Source: Verrucomicrobiales bacterium
GTDB taxonomy: Bacteria; Verrucomicrobiota; Verrucomicrobiia; Verrucomicrobiales; DEV007
Length of the DNA stretch: 6,166 nt
Assembly (NCBI GenBank): GCA_023253615.1
Contig: JALRFZ010000165.1
Location: 1 to 6,166, forward strand
Direction of reading: 5' to 3'
Numbering within the stretch: position 1 is the stretch's first letter; each line of letters opens with the position of its first letter. The position numbers and the translations under genes were made by a program. Under the pieces are notes generated by a model. That model was not told the DNA's origin, made no database searches, and worked only from the letters and a program-made list of their open reading frames with translations. This document shows positions 1-6,166 of the stretch, in pieces.

Positions 1-393
1 GTCTTCCTCGATGCCAAGGTCGAAGCCGAACTCGTCGAACTGCCAGCCGAAGAAGCACTTGAGTTGCTTCAGTCCGTGGGTCAGAGCGAATCGGGCCTGG
101 ACGCACTCGCTCGAGTCGGATTCGACACATTGGGCTTGCAGACGTACCTGACTGCCGGACCGAAGGAAGCTCGGGCGTGGACCATCCGCAAGGGTGCGAC
201 GGCCCCCGAGGCAGCCGGCGTGATCCATACCGACTTCCAGAAGGGCTTCATCAAGGCCGAAGTCGTCTCCTACGACGAATTAGTCGACGCGGGATCGATG
301 GCCGAGGCGAAGGCCCGCGGAAAGGTGCGCATGGAGGGTAAGGAGTACGTCATGGCGGACGGCGACGTCGTCGAATTCCGCTTCAATGTCTGA
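1..393 (+). CDS. ychF: YchF/OLA1-family redox-regulated ATPase, C-terminal part (5' end outside window)
   Basis: The reading frame is open from base 1 to the TGA at 391-393 and gives the last 130 residues of a protein that is usually about 360-370 residues. YchF is a universally conserved Obg-family P-loop ATPase that binds ribosomes and is linked to stress and translation control in the cytoplasm. Visible here are the end of the G-domain/helical region and the TGS domain (about residues 46-129). The hallmark stretches LQTYLTAGPKEARAW, GATAPEAAGVIHTDF and KGFIKAEVVS match the E. coli protein closely, as does the terminal DGDVVEFRFNV. The P-loop and the NKxE motif lie upstream of the window and cannot be checked. 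A TTG at 64 is an internal codon, because the homology continues upstream of it. No terminator hairpin is visible just after the stop. Confidence 0.95.
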   Translation, partial: VFLDAKVEAELVELPAEEALELLQSVGQSESGLDALARVGFDTLGLQTYLTAGPKEARAWTIRKGATAPEAAGVIHTDFQKGFIKAEVVSYDELVDAGSMAEAKARGKVRMEGKEYVMADGDVVEFRFNV

Positions 394-423
394 GCCTGCC
401 GCGTCCCGGTGTGCGCCAAAAAG

Positions 424-453
424 TCCCTTTACGAACCAAGGAACTCCCTTTAC
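424..453. repeat. Pair of 9-bp direct repeats in the intergenic region, possible regulator site
   Basis: The sequence TCCCTTTAC occurs at 424-432 and again at 445-453. The starts are exactly 21 bp apart, which is two helical turns, so a regulator could contact both copies on the same face. They lie about 90-115 bp upstream of the beta-barrel gene start at 541. That is a plausible operator position, but no regulator or consensus is recognised and chance cannot be excluded. Confidence 0.3.
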
Positions 454-540
454 TCTCCCGAGTCCATTGGGGATCTGCTGATCAAATAACAGCCGCATTT
501 CCAAACGACGCTCACCGCATTTGTCCCGGATCTCTCACAC

Positions 541-1342
541 ATGAAATCACTTTTCACCGTTCTCTCCTTCTCGGCCCTCGCCACCCTCGGTCTTCAGGCC
601 GGCGATTGGGGAAAAGCTCCCGTCGACAAGACCCCGATCGAGGAGTGTGTCGATCTCGGTGGTGAAATCAGCGTCGGCTACGAGACCCACTACATTTTCA
701 ACGGCATCGTCTTCGCCGGTGACAGCCGTCTGGACCGATGTGAACTACACCTTTGACGGACTCGCCATTCCGGTGACCGTCGGTGCCTGGTATCTCAACG
801 GGATCAACGACAGTGCTTTCGGGGCCGGATACGACGAGATCAATCTATACGTCAGCGCCGCTCTGGGAACCTTCGCCGGCTTCGATGTCGATCTCGGGTA
901 CACCCACTACACTTTCCCCGAGTTCCGCAGCAACATCGCCCCCTTCGGCGGATACGGTGAAGCGAACCTGGGCATTTCCCGCAGCCTCGGCTTCATCGAT
1001 CTGAAATACTCGCTGGATTACGCCTTCGGTGCCGGCAACTCCGCTCCCGAAGGTTGGTTCCACCAGCTGGGTGCCGAGAAAGCCCTCTCCCTTACCGACG
1101 ACATCTCCCTCGTGATCGGTGCCGGCGTCGCCTACTCCGACGGATACTGGGGACCCAGTGGCTGGAACCACTACTACGCCTCCGCCTCTCTGCCCATCAG
1201 CCTGAATTGCCGCACCACGCTCACGCCCTACATCGGCTATCTCGGTGCACCCGATACCTGGGTCGTCGATGGCGCGGTCGGCGCGGTCGCCCCCCAGTCC
1301 GACGTCCTCCACGGCGGTGTCGCTCTCAGCGTCAGCTTCTGA
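541..1342 (+). pseudogene. Predicted outer-membrane beta-barrel protein, interrupted by a single-base frameshift
   Basis: Translation from the ATG at 541 gives a Sec signal peptide (residues 1-20: Lys3, a hydrophobic core, LQA before the likely cut). A Gly/Tyr-rich start of a barrel follows (VGYETHYIFNGIVFAGDS). That frame then fails and stops at the TGA at 754-756. The protein resumes one frame over as VWTDVNYTFDG and runs to the TGA at 1340-1342. Dropping one C of the pair at 726-727 gives a continuous 266-residue protein. The second part alternates hydrophobic and aromatic residues in strand-like runs and ends LHGGVALSVSF. A terminal Phe of this kind is the usual BamA recognition signature of outer-membrane barrels. 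The pattern resembles TorF-like putative porins, but the family is not firmly identified. No clear Shine-Dalgarno precedes the ATG. The break may be a real mutation or a base-call error. A programmed frameshift is unlikely, since no slippery site or stop-codon context is seen. Confidence 0.75.
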
Positions 1343-1369
1343 TTGGACCTCCAGTCGATTTTACGAAGG

Positions 1370-1400
1370 ATCGCCCGATCGAAAGACGGGCGATTTTTTT
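1370..1400 (+). terminator. Rho-independent terminator after the beta-barrel gene
   Basis: A perfect 8-bp stem, ATCGCCCG (1370-1377) with CGGGCGAT (1387-1394), is extended past a bulged A by a TC/GA pair closing a GAAA tetraloop. A run of seven T ends the hairpin (1394-1400). It lies 27 bp after the stop at 1342, so it should end the transcript of the barrel gene and isolate it from the gene starting at 1480. Confidence 0.9.
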
Positions 1401-1443
1401 GTGCCCGGCCGATGCGCGCCTCCCGTGTCACGCCTTCGCGGCT

Positions 1444-1473
1444 TTGACGGATCGGGCGAATCTTTCCTACCCT
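1444..1473 (+). promoter_or_regulatory. Weak sigma70-like promoter candidate ahead of the hydrolase-GlgE gene
   Basis: TTGACG at 1444-1449 is one mismatch from the -35 consensus. TACCCT at 1468-1473, after an 18-bp spacer, is a poor -10 (matches at T, A and final T). If used, transcription would start at about 1480, the A of the ATG, giving a leaderless message. That would agree with the lack of a Shine-Dalgarno there. A promoter is expected somewhere here because a strong terminator lies just upstream, but this exact site is a guess. Confidence 0.25.
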
Positions 1474-1479
1474 CCGCGG

Positions 1480-3888
1480 ATGGAATCGTTCCCTCCTTCT
1501 CTCACCACCCGTCGTGATCTGCTCCATCTCGCCGGGGGGCTCGCCCTCTCTGGACTCGGTCCGCTCGGTCTCGGGCGGCCGTCTCACGCGCTCGGCCAAT
1601 CGCCCGCCCCTGCCGCCGGCCTGACTCCATACCAGAGGTTTCCCCGCATGGTCCACGAATACTACGTGGCCAAGGTCCGCGGCATCGAGAAGCGCGGTCT
1701 GGAGCGGAAGAGAGCCCTTTCCACCAAGGCCGAAGCCGAAGCCTACATCGCCGAAGTGCGCGAAAAGATCGCGAAAGCCTTCGCCCCGATGCCGAAGGAG
1801 AAAACACCGCTCAATGCCCGGGTCACCGGCAGGATCGAGCGCGACACCTACACGGTGGAAAACATCCTTTTCGAAAGCCGTCCGAAGTTTTTCGTCACCG
1901 CGAACCTCTACCTGCCCAAGAACCGCCCCGGAGGCAAGGTGCCCGGCGTCGTCGGCAGTTGCGGCCACTCGCAGAATGGCAAGTGCGCCGAGGCCTACCA
2001 GAGTTTCGCCCAAGGGCTCGCCCGGCTCGGCACGGCCTGTTTGATCTTTGATCCGATCGGGCAAGGCGAGCGTTCGCAGTATGTCGATCCCGCCGGCAAG
2101 CTGCTGATCAAAGGCACCACCACCGAACACAACCACGCCGGGAACCAGATGGAGCTCGTCGGCGAGTTCCTCGGTTCGTGGCGCGCCTGGGATGGGATCC
2201 GGGCGCTCGACTATCTCCTTTCACGGCCCGAGATCGACCCGCAGCATGTCGGCATCACCGGCAACTCCGGTGGCGGCACCCTCTCGACCTGGCTCATCGG
2301 TCTCGAGCGTCGCTGGACCATGGGCGCCCCCGCCTGCTTCGTCACGACCTGGCGGCGCAATCTCGAAAACGAGCTGCCGCAGGACAACGAACAATGCCCG
2401 CCCCGCTCGCTCGCCTACGGTCTCGACCACGACGACTACCTCGCCGCGATGGCACCAAAGCCGATCATCATCCTCGCCCAGAGCCGCGATTACTTCGATG
2501 CCCGCGGCTCGGCCGAGACCCACGAACGTCTTCGCCATCTCTACGGACTGCTCGGAGCGGAGGACAAGATCCAGCTCCATATCGGCCCCGATGAGCACGG
2601 CTACTCGCAGCCGAACCGCGAGGCGATGTATCGCTTTTTCAACAGCCTCACCGGCGCCTCCGATGCCGCGACCGAACCCGCCCTCGTCATCGAGGAGGAC
2701 AAGACCCTGCAATGCACGCCGACGGGACAGGTCGTGCTCGATCCCGGATCAAAGACGGTCTTCACCTTCACCCAAGCCAAGGCGGAACGTCTCAAAAATG
2801 CCCGCGAAGCCGCGCCGCTCGCCGGTGACGCGTTGAAGGAGGCCGTGCTCGAGACCCTCAAAATGCCGCCGCGCGATCCGGCCGCCGCTCCCGACTACCG
2901 CATTCTCCGCGCCTATGGCGCGAAGCGCGGTTATCCCAGGGAACATTGGATTCACTACGCCGTCGAGAGCGAGCCCGGCATCCAGGCCCTTTGCACCGTG
3001 CTCCTCGATGCTCCGCATGTCGCCAGCCTGCCCGCCGCTCCCGAAGGCGGAGGAAAGGTCGTGCTCTGGATCGCCGAACAATCCTCAGATGTGGAACTGC
3101 GCGAGGATCCCACCTTGTCCGAACTCGCTGCGACGCAGCCGCCCGGGATCATTTTCCTCAGCGAGGCTTTCACCAAGCCGAAGATGATGCAGACCCTCGC
3201 CAAGGCCGGCTTCACCCAGAGCTACACCTATTTCACCTGGCGCGAGACCGCCGACGAGCTGCGCGACTACGTCACCGAGCTCACCAAAGGCCACATGCGC
3301 GATTACTACCGCGCCAATTTCTGGCCGAACACGCCCGACATCCTCCCGCGCCATCTCCAGCATGCCGGTCCCGCGATGTTCAAGATCCGCGCCGCCCTCG
3401 CCGCCACCCTCGTGCCCTCGTGGGGCATCTATTCCGGCTACGAGCTCTGCGAAGGCACGCCCCTGCCCGGCCGCGAGGAGTATCTCGACAGCGAGAAATA
3501 CCAGCTCAAGGCCCGCGACTGGAACAAGCCGGGGAACATCAAGCCTTTCATCACCCGGCTGAACCGCATCCGCCGCGAGAATCCGGCCCTGCAGAGCTAC
3601 GCCAACCTCGAGTTCGTGCCGTCGGACAACGATCAGATCCTCGCGTGGTGCAAGTGGTCCGACGACCGGAGCAATCTCATGCTCATGGTCGTGAACCTCG
3701 ATCCCCAGCGCAAACAGGAGTCCCTCCTCCATCTGCCGCTCGATCTCCTCGGCCTCCCGCACGGGTGCGAATACGAGGTGTCCGACGTACTCTTTGAAGA
3801 GACCTACACATGGCGCGATTCCACCAATTTCGTGTCCCTTGACCCCCGGACCAAGCCGGTCCACCTGTTTGTATTGAAGAAACCTTGA
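1480..3888 (+). CDS. Chimeric protein: Tat-exported AXE1-like alpha/beta hydrolase fused to the C-terminal third of GlgE
   Basis: The 802-residue protein begins with a Tat signal (TTRRDLLHLAGGLALSG; Arg11-Arg12, hydrophobic core, likely cut near residue 37). Upstream in-frame starts lie inside the barrel gene and are ignored. Residues ~120-390 form an alpha/beta hydrolase of the acetylxylan-esterase-like type: His163 in SCGHS, nucleophile Ser263 in GNSGGG, acid Asp337 or Asp340 in SRDYFDARG, His373 in DEHGYS. Residues ~440-553 resemble the start of the second half of such proteins (VVLWIAEQSSDVELRED). From about residue 556 the sequence is GlgE: FLSEAFTKPKMM with the general-acid Glu562, QSYTYFTWR, NTPDIL with Asp620, PSWGIYSGYEL, YLDSEKYQL, then the C-terminal beta domain. 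The GlgE nucleophile Asp, its motif and the whole N-terminal half are absent, so maltosyltransferase activity is not expected. Esterase activity is possible if the first domain folds alone. The export signal also conflicts with GlgE's cytoplasmic role. Confidence 0.85.
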   Translation: MESFPPSLTTRRDLLHLAGGLALSGLGPLGLGRPSHALGQSPAPAAGLTPYQRFPRMVHEYYVAKVRGIEKRGLERKRALSTKAEAEAYIAEVREKIAKAFAPMPKEKTPLNARVTGRIERDTYTVENILFESRPKFFVTANLYLPKNRPGGKVPGVVGSCGHSQNGKCAEAYQSFAQGLARLGTACLIFDPIGQGERSQYVDPAGKLLIKGTTTEHNHAGNQMELVGEFLGSWRAWDGIRALDYLLSRPEIDPQHVGITGNSGGGTLSTWLIGLERRWTMGAPACFVTTWRRNLENELPQDNEQCPPRSLAYGLDHDDYLAAMAPKPIIILAQSRDYFDARGSAETHERLRHLYGLLGAEDKIQLHIGPDEHGYSQPNREAMYRFFNSLTGASDAATEPALVIEEDKTLQCTPTGQVVLDPGSKTVFTFTQAKAERLKNAREAAPLAGDALKEAVLETLKMPPRDPAAAPDYRILRAYGAKRGYPREHWIHYAVESEPGIQALCTVLLDAPHVASLPAAPEGGGKVVLWIAEQSSDVELREDPTLSELAATQPPGIIFLSEAFTKPKMMQTLAKAGFTQSYTYFTWRETADELRDYVTELTKGHMRDYYRANFWPNTPDILPRHLQHAGPAMFKIRAALAATLVPSWGIYSGYELCEGTPLPGREEYLDSEKYQLKARDWNKPGNIKPFITRLNRIRRENPALQSYANLEFVPSDNDQILAWCKWSDDRSNLMLMVVNLDPQRKQESLLHLPLDLLGLPHGCEYEVSDVLFEETYTWRDSTNFVSLDPRTKPVHLFVLKKP

Positions 3889-3915
3889 GAAATCCGGGTT
3901 TCTTCCCCCCTCCTG

Positions 3916-3920
3916 AAGGA
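3916..3920 (+). promoter_or_regulatory. Shine-Dalgarno candidate for the CHASE2-like gene
   Basis: AAGGA at 3916-3920 lies 15 nt before the ATG at 3936. The spacing is long but usable. It is the only purine-rich site near this start and supports the ATG over the upstream TTG at 3885, which would begin before it. Confidence 0.45.
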
Positions 3921-3935
3921 ACCCCCATCCCCATC

Positions 3936-5285
3936 ATGCGTCAACGACTGCTCACGTTCGCCGTCTTCGGTATCGTCCTCATCGCCCTCGGAGAATGGGG
4001 CCTCCGCACGGGCAAATTCACCCGGCTCGACCAGACCTGGCTGGAATTCTGCATCGGCAACGCCGGCGGAAAACTGAAGGATCCCGCCGTCACCGTCGTG
4101 CGCATCGACGACGGCTACGAGCCGCTCCGCATCGGCGGCGATGAGAACCTGCCCAATGACGGCACCCTCTCGCGGCTCGACTACGCCACCATCCTCGCCT
4201 TCGTCGCGAAATTCCAGCCCCGTTCGGTCGCCTTCCTCCCCACCCCGACCTTCGACGAGAATCTCACCCTGAACAAGACCGACATCGCCCCGCTCAAGGA
4301 TGCCGCGATGAAGCTGCCCCGGCTCGTCGTCGCCTCCACCGTCTCGAACGACGGCGAGCAGGCCAAGGAGGCCGCCGCCCTCGCCTATCCGGCCCTGAAA
4401 GTCGAGGGAGACGCGTCTTCCATCCTCGCGTTCACCCGCACCGTGCGTTATCCCGACGCCCAGATCCTCGCCAACGGCACCCCCGCGCCGAAGACGGTCG
4501 AGTCGGCCCGCGATCTCACTTCGGGAGGGACCTTGCGCGTGCCTCTCGTCGCCCGTCGTGGCGATCAGGTGGTGCCCTCGCTGATCCTCGCCGCGGTGGC
4601 GAATCACGCCGGTGTCCCCCTCGATCAGATCACCGTGAAGCTCGATGCGGGACAGCCCCGCCTCCTCGTCGGAGAGGTCCATGAGATCCCGATGGAGGCC
4701 GATGGCACCCTCGTCGTCCCCGACCGTGCCGGACTCGGCGCCACCATGAAGAGCACCACGCGCGACGAATCCGGTGCGAAGAAGGAGATCGAGCATTTCA
4801 CGAGCCTGACGATCGACGAACTCGCCTACACCGGTGAGGAAAACGACGAAGTCGCGAAACGCATCCTCGCCAGTTTCCAATCGCGCTTCGACTCGCTGAA
4901 GGAGAATCTCGTGCTCATCGGTTTCGACCGCACCGCCGACCGGCGTCTCAACACCGCCAGCGGAGAGACCCTTTCCGAGACCAATCTGCTCGCCCGCGCC
5001 GCCGCCACCATCCAGAGCGGCCGCTACATCCACTGGTGGCCTTCCTGGGCGCGCTGGTTCGCCGTGGCCGCGCTCGTCGCCCTCGCCGCCTTCCTTTTCC
5101 GCCTCCCCCGCGCCAAATTCCTCCCCGCCGTCTTTGTCGCCGCCCTTGTTTTCCTCGCCGCGAAGGTCGTCGTCTTTTCCTCTACCCTCGCCTGGACGCC
5201 GCCTTTCGTGGTCCTCTCTCTCCTCGCTCTGATCGCCGTCGTCGGCATGATCGTGCCCGGCGGACAGCCGGCCAAAGGGAAGTGA
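3936..5285 (+). CDS. CHASE2-like extracytoplasmic sensor membrane protein without an output domain
   Basis: This 449-residue protein has an N-terminal membrane anchor (about residues 5-22) and a large presumably periplasmic domain. Three closely spaced C-terminal membrane segments follow (about 375-390, 395-414 and 422-441), then a short tail. This is the CHASE2 layout. Typical pieces are VTVVRIDDG (52-60) early on, a central stretch on the theme that the target lies outside (PRSVAFLPTPTFDE), a late NLVLIGFDRTADRR (about 325-338), and the Ala/Asn-rich segment before the first C-terminal helix. In known CHASE2 proteins the last helix leads into an adenylate cyclase, kinase or diguanylate cyclase. 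Here translation stops about eight residues after it, so any signalling must go through a partner. The ATG at 3936 is preferred because it has a Shine-Dalgarno and starts MRQR before the anchor. The gene follows the fusion gene by 47 nt and may share its transcript. The CHASE2 assignment is by pattern and is divergent. Confidence 0.7.
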   Translation: MRQRLLTFAVFGIVLIALGEWGLRTGKFTRLDQTWLEFCIGNAGGKLKDPAVTVVRIDDGYEPLRIGGDENLPNDGTLSRLDYATILAFVAKFQPRSVAFLPTPTFDENLTLNKTDIAPLKDAAMKLPRLVVASTVSNDGEQAKEAAALAYPALKVEGDASSILAFTRTVRYPDAQILANGTPAPKTVESARDLTSGGTLRVPLVARRGDQVVPSLILAAVANHAGVPLDQITVKLDAGQPRLLVGEVHEIPMEADGTLVVPDRAGLGATMKSTTRDESGAKKEIEHFTSLTIDELAYTGEENDEVAKRILASFQSRFDSLKENLVLIGFDRTADRRLNTASGETLSETNLLARAAATIQSGRYIHWWPSWARWFAVAALVALAAFLFRLPRAKFLPAVFVAALVFLAAKVVVFSSTLAWTPPFVVLSLLALIAVVGMIVPGGQPAKGK

Positions 5286-5302
5286 ACCCCGCGCGCCCGC
5301 GG

Positions 5303-5323
5303 AAAAACACGGCGGCAGCCGCC
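5303..5323 (-). terminator. Possible rho-independent terminator for the aconitase gene
   Basis: Read on the minus strand, GGCGG-CTG-CCGCC (5323 down to 5311) forms a short 5-bp GC stem. GTG and then TTTTT (5307-5303) follow. It lies about 77 nt past the aconitase stop. The stem is short and the T-run starts three bases off it, so strength is uncertain. Confidence 0.4.
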
Positions 5324-5370
5324 CGACGGAAACGGGGTGGTCCGGGGAAATCGCCGGCAAAGGGCTGAGG

Positions 5371-5385
5371 CGGGGCCGCGCCCCG
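5371..5385. terminator. GC-rich hairpin between convergent genes, possible bidirectional terminator
   Basis: CGGGGC (5371-5376) and GCCCCG (5380-5385) form a perfect 6-bp stem with a 3-nt loop, in the 114-bp gap between the two convergent stop codons. Neither strand has a proper T-run after it, so it may only pause polymerase or protect 3' ends. Confidence 0.3.
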
Positions 5386-5399
5386 GCCCGACTTCCCGA

Positions 5400-6166
5400 T
5401 CAGGATTCCAGAATCTGATCCAGCACGTAGGGCAGGATGCCTCCGGCGTTGTAGTAGTCCACCTCCGCCGGCGTATCGAGGCGCACCTTGAGCGGGATCG
5501 TCAGGCTCGATCCGTCGCTCTTGTGCACGACGAGGGTCGCGGTCTGCATGGGCTTCAGCTCGCCGGCGATGCCGGTGATGTCGAAGGTCGCGTCGGCGAG
5601 ATCCTTGACGAGGTCGTAGTCGGCCGGATTGGCGAAGTTCAGCGGCAGCACGCCCATCCCGATGAGGTTGGAACGGTGGATGCGCTCGAAGGACTTCGTG
5701 ACGACGGCGCTGACGCCGAGGAGGCGCGTGCCCTTCGCGGCCCAGTCGCGCGAGGAACCCATCCCGTAATCCTCGCCGCCGATGACAACGAGCGGCGTGC
5801 CCTCTGCCTGATAGGCCATCGAGGCGTCGTAGATGAAGGTGGGCTTGGCGCTCGCGACCGGAGCGATCGTCGTGTCGGGAGCGGCGACTTCACCCTGACC
5901 GAAGTACTGCGTGTAACCTCCCTCGACGCCGGGGCACATCAGGTTCTTGATGCGGACGTTGGCGAAGGTGCCGCGGGTCATGACACGGTCGTTGCCGCGA
6001 CGGGCACCGTAGGAGTTGAACTCGGACACCGGAACGCCCTTTTCGGTCAGGTACTTGCCAGCCGGGGTGGTGGCCTTGAAGCTGCCTGCGGGCGAGATGT
6101 GGTCGGTGGTGATCATGTCGCCGAGCAAAGCCAGAACGCGGGCGCCGGTGATGTTCTTGATGGCGC
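5400..6166 (-). CDS. acnA: Aconitate hydratase (AcnA/IRP1 type), C-terminal part (5' end outside window)
   Basis: The minus-strand frame is open from the right edge to the TGA at 5402-5400 and gives about 254 C-terminal residues of a protein normally near 900. Aconitase interconverts citrate and isocitrate in the TCA cycle using a [4Fe-4S] cluster in the cytoplasm. The seen part covers the linker and the swivel domain 4: [43 protein letters not shown], then [20 protein letters not shown] and [18 protein letters not shown]. The GSSRD (about 5745-5759) holds the substrate-binding Ser and Arg of the active site. The three cluster cysteines lie in the missing upstream part. A TTG at 6128 is an internal codon, since homology ([14 protein letters not shown]) continues to the window edge. 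The gene is convergent with the CHASE2-like gene and not in an operon with it. The AcnA type is favoured over AcnB by these motifs and the domain order. Confidence 0.95.
   Translation of the reverse strand, partial: AIKNITGARVLALLGDMITTDHISPAGSFKATTPAGKYLTEKGVPVSEFNSYGARRGNDRVMTRGTFANVRIKNLMCPGVEGGYTQYFGQGEVAAPDTTIAPVASAKPTFIYDASMAYQAEGTPLVVIGGEDYGMGSSRDWAAKGTRLLGVSAVVTKSFERIHRSNLIGMGVLPLNFANPADYDLVKDLADATFDITGIAGELKPMQTATLVVHKSDGSSLTIPLKVRLDTPAEVDYYNAGGILPYVLDQILES

Noticed and set aside
720..735. Programmed +1 frameshifting in the barrel gene
   Set aside because: No slow or stop codon in the shift position, no slippery run and no stimulating structure are visible. A one-base insertion or base-call error is simpler.
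1271..1288. Tandem 9-bp repeat GGCGCGGTC twice in the barrel gene
   Set aside because: It simply encodes Gly-Ala-Val twice in one strand segment. Two copies in a GC-rich gene are not evidence of a repeat system.
1054..1479. An upstream extension of the hydrolase-GlgE frame to 1054
   Set aside because: It overlaps the beta-barrel gene and crosses its terminator. The translation is Arg/Pro-rich noise, and the Tat signal begins properly at the ATG at 1480.
1237..2136. A 299-codon minus-strand open frame across the barrel end, the terminator and the hydrolase start
   Set aside because: It runs through a clear terminator and two genes of the other strand, and its translation has no domain-like pattern.
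2946..3797. A 283-codon plus-strand frame inside the hydrolase-GlgE gene
   Set aside because: The translation is Arg/Pro/His-rich shadow sequence. The other frame is strongly matched by GlgE motifs over the same stretch.
3885..3935. A TTG start at 3885 overlapping the previous TGA, which would suggest translational coupling
   Set aside because: It adds a Pro-rich 17-residue leader in front of the membrane anchor and lacks its own ribosome site. The ATG at 3936 has AAGGA upstream and a normal anchor start.
3804..5360. A 518-codon open frame on the minus strand opposite the CHASE2-like gene
   Set aside because: Its translation is low-complexity, rich in Gly, Glu, Asp and Arg, with no recognisable motif. 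The plus strand here gives a signal anchor, a domain and three membrane helices. Long antisense frames are usual in GC-rich genes.

Overview
This window looks like ordinary chromosome from a GC-rich (roughly 60-65% by eye) Gram-negative bacterium. A Tat-exported AXE1-like hydrolase, an outer-membrane beta-barrel ending in Phe, a CHASE2-type membrane sensor and a GlgE-type sequence together would suit Verrucomicrobiota or a related PVC-group lineage. That placement is inference from gene style, not from a marker gene. No RNA gene, insertion sequence, CRISPR array, integrase or phage gene is visible.

Layout, left to right. (1) 1-393 (+): the 3' end of ychF, a conserved ribosome-associated Obg-family ATPase, ending in its TGS domain. 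(2) 394-540: a short spacer with two direct repeats 21 bp apart. (3) 541-1342 (+): a predicted secreted outer-membrane beta-barrel protein broken by one extra base near 727, followed by a clear rho-independent terminator at 1370-1400. (4) 1480-3888 (+): an 802-residue chimera. Its first two thirds are a Tat-signal, AXE1-type alpha/beta hydrolase. Its last ~245 residues are unmistakably the C-terminal third of GlgE, the cytoplasmic maltose-1-phosphate maltosyltransferase. (5) 3936-5285 (+): a CHASE2-like membrane protein with no output domain, 47 nt downstream and perhaps co-transcribed. (6) 5286-5399: a convergent spacer with two GC-rich hairpins. (7) 5400-6166 (-): the 3' end of an aconitase (AcnA type), running off the right edge.

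The genes do not form a recognisable pathway. The two housekeeping fragments (ychF and acnA) flank unrelated envelope genes. The point most worth attention is the hydrolase-GlgE chimera. It joins an exported protein to part of a cytoplasmic enzyme at about nucleotides 3139-3150 and lacks GlgE's nucleophile region. It most likely records an in-frame deletion fusion or an assembly join, not a working two-enzyme protein. I found no evidence for a novel defence or mobile system.
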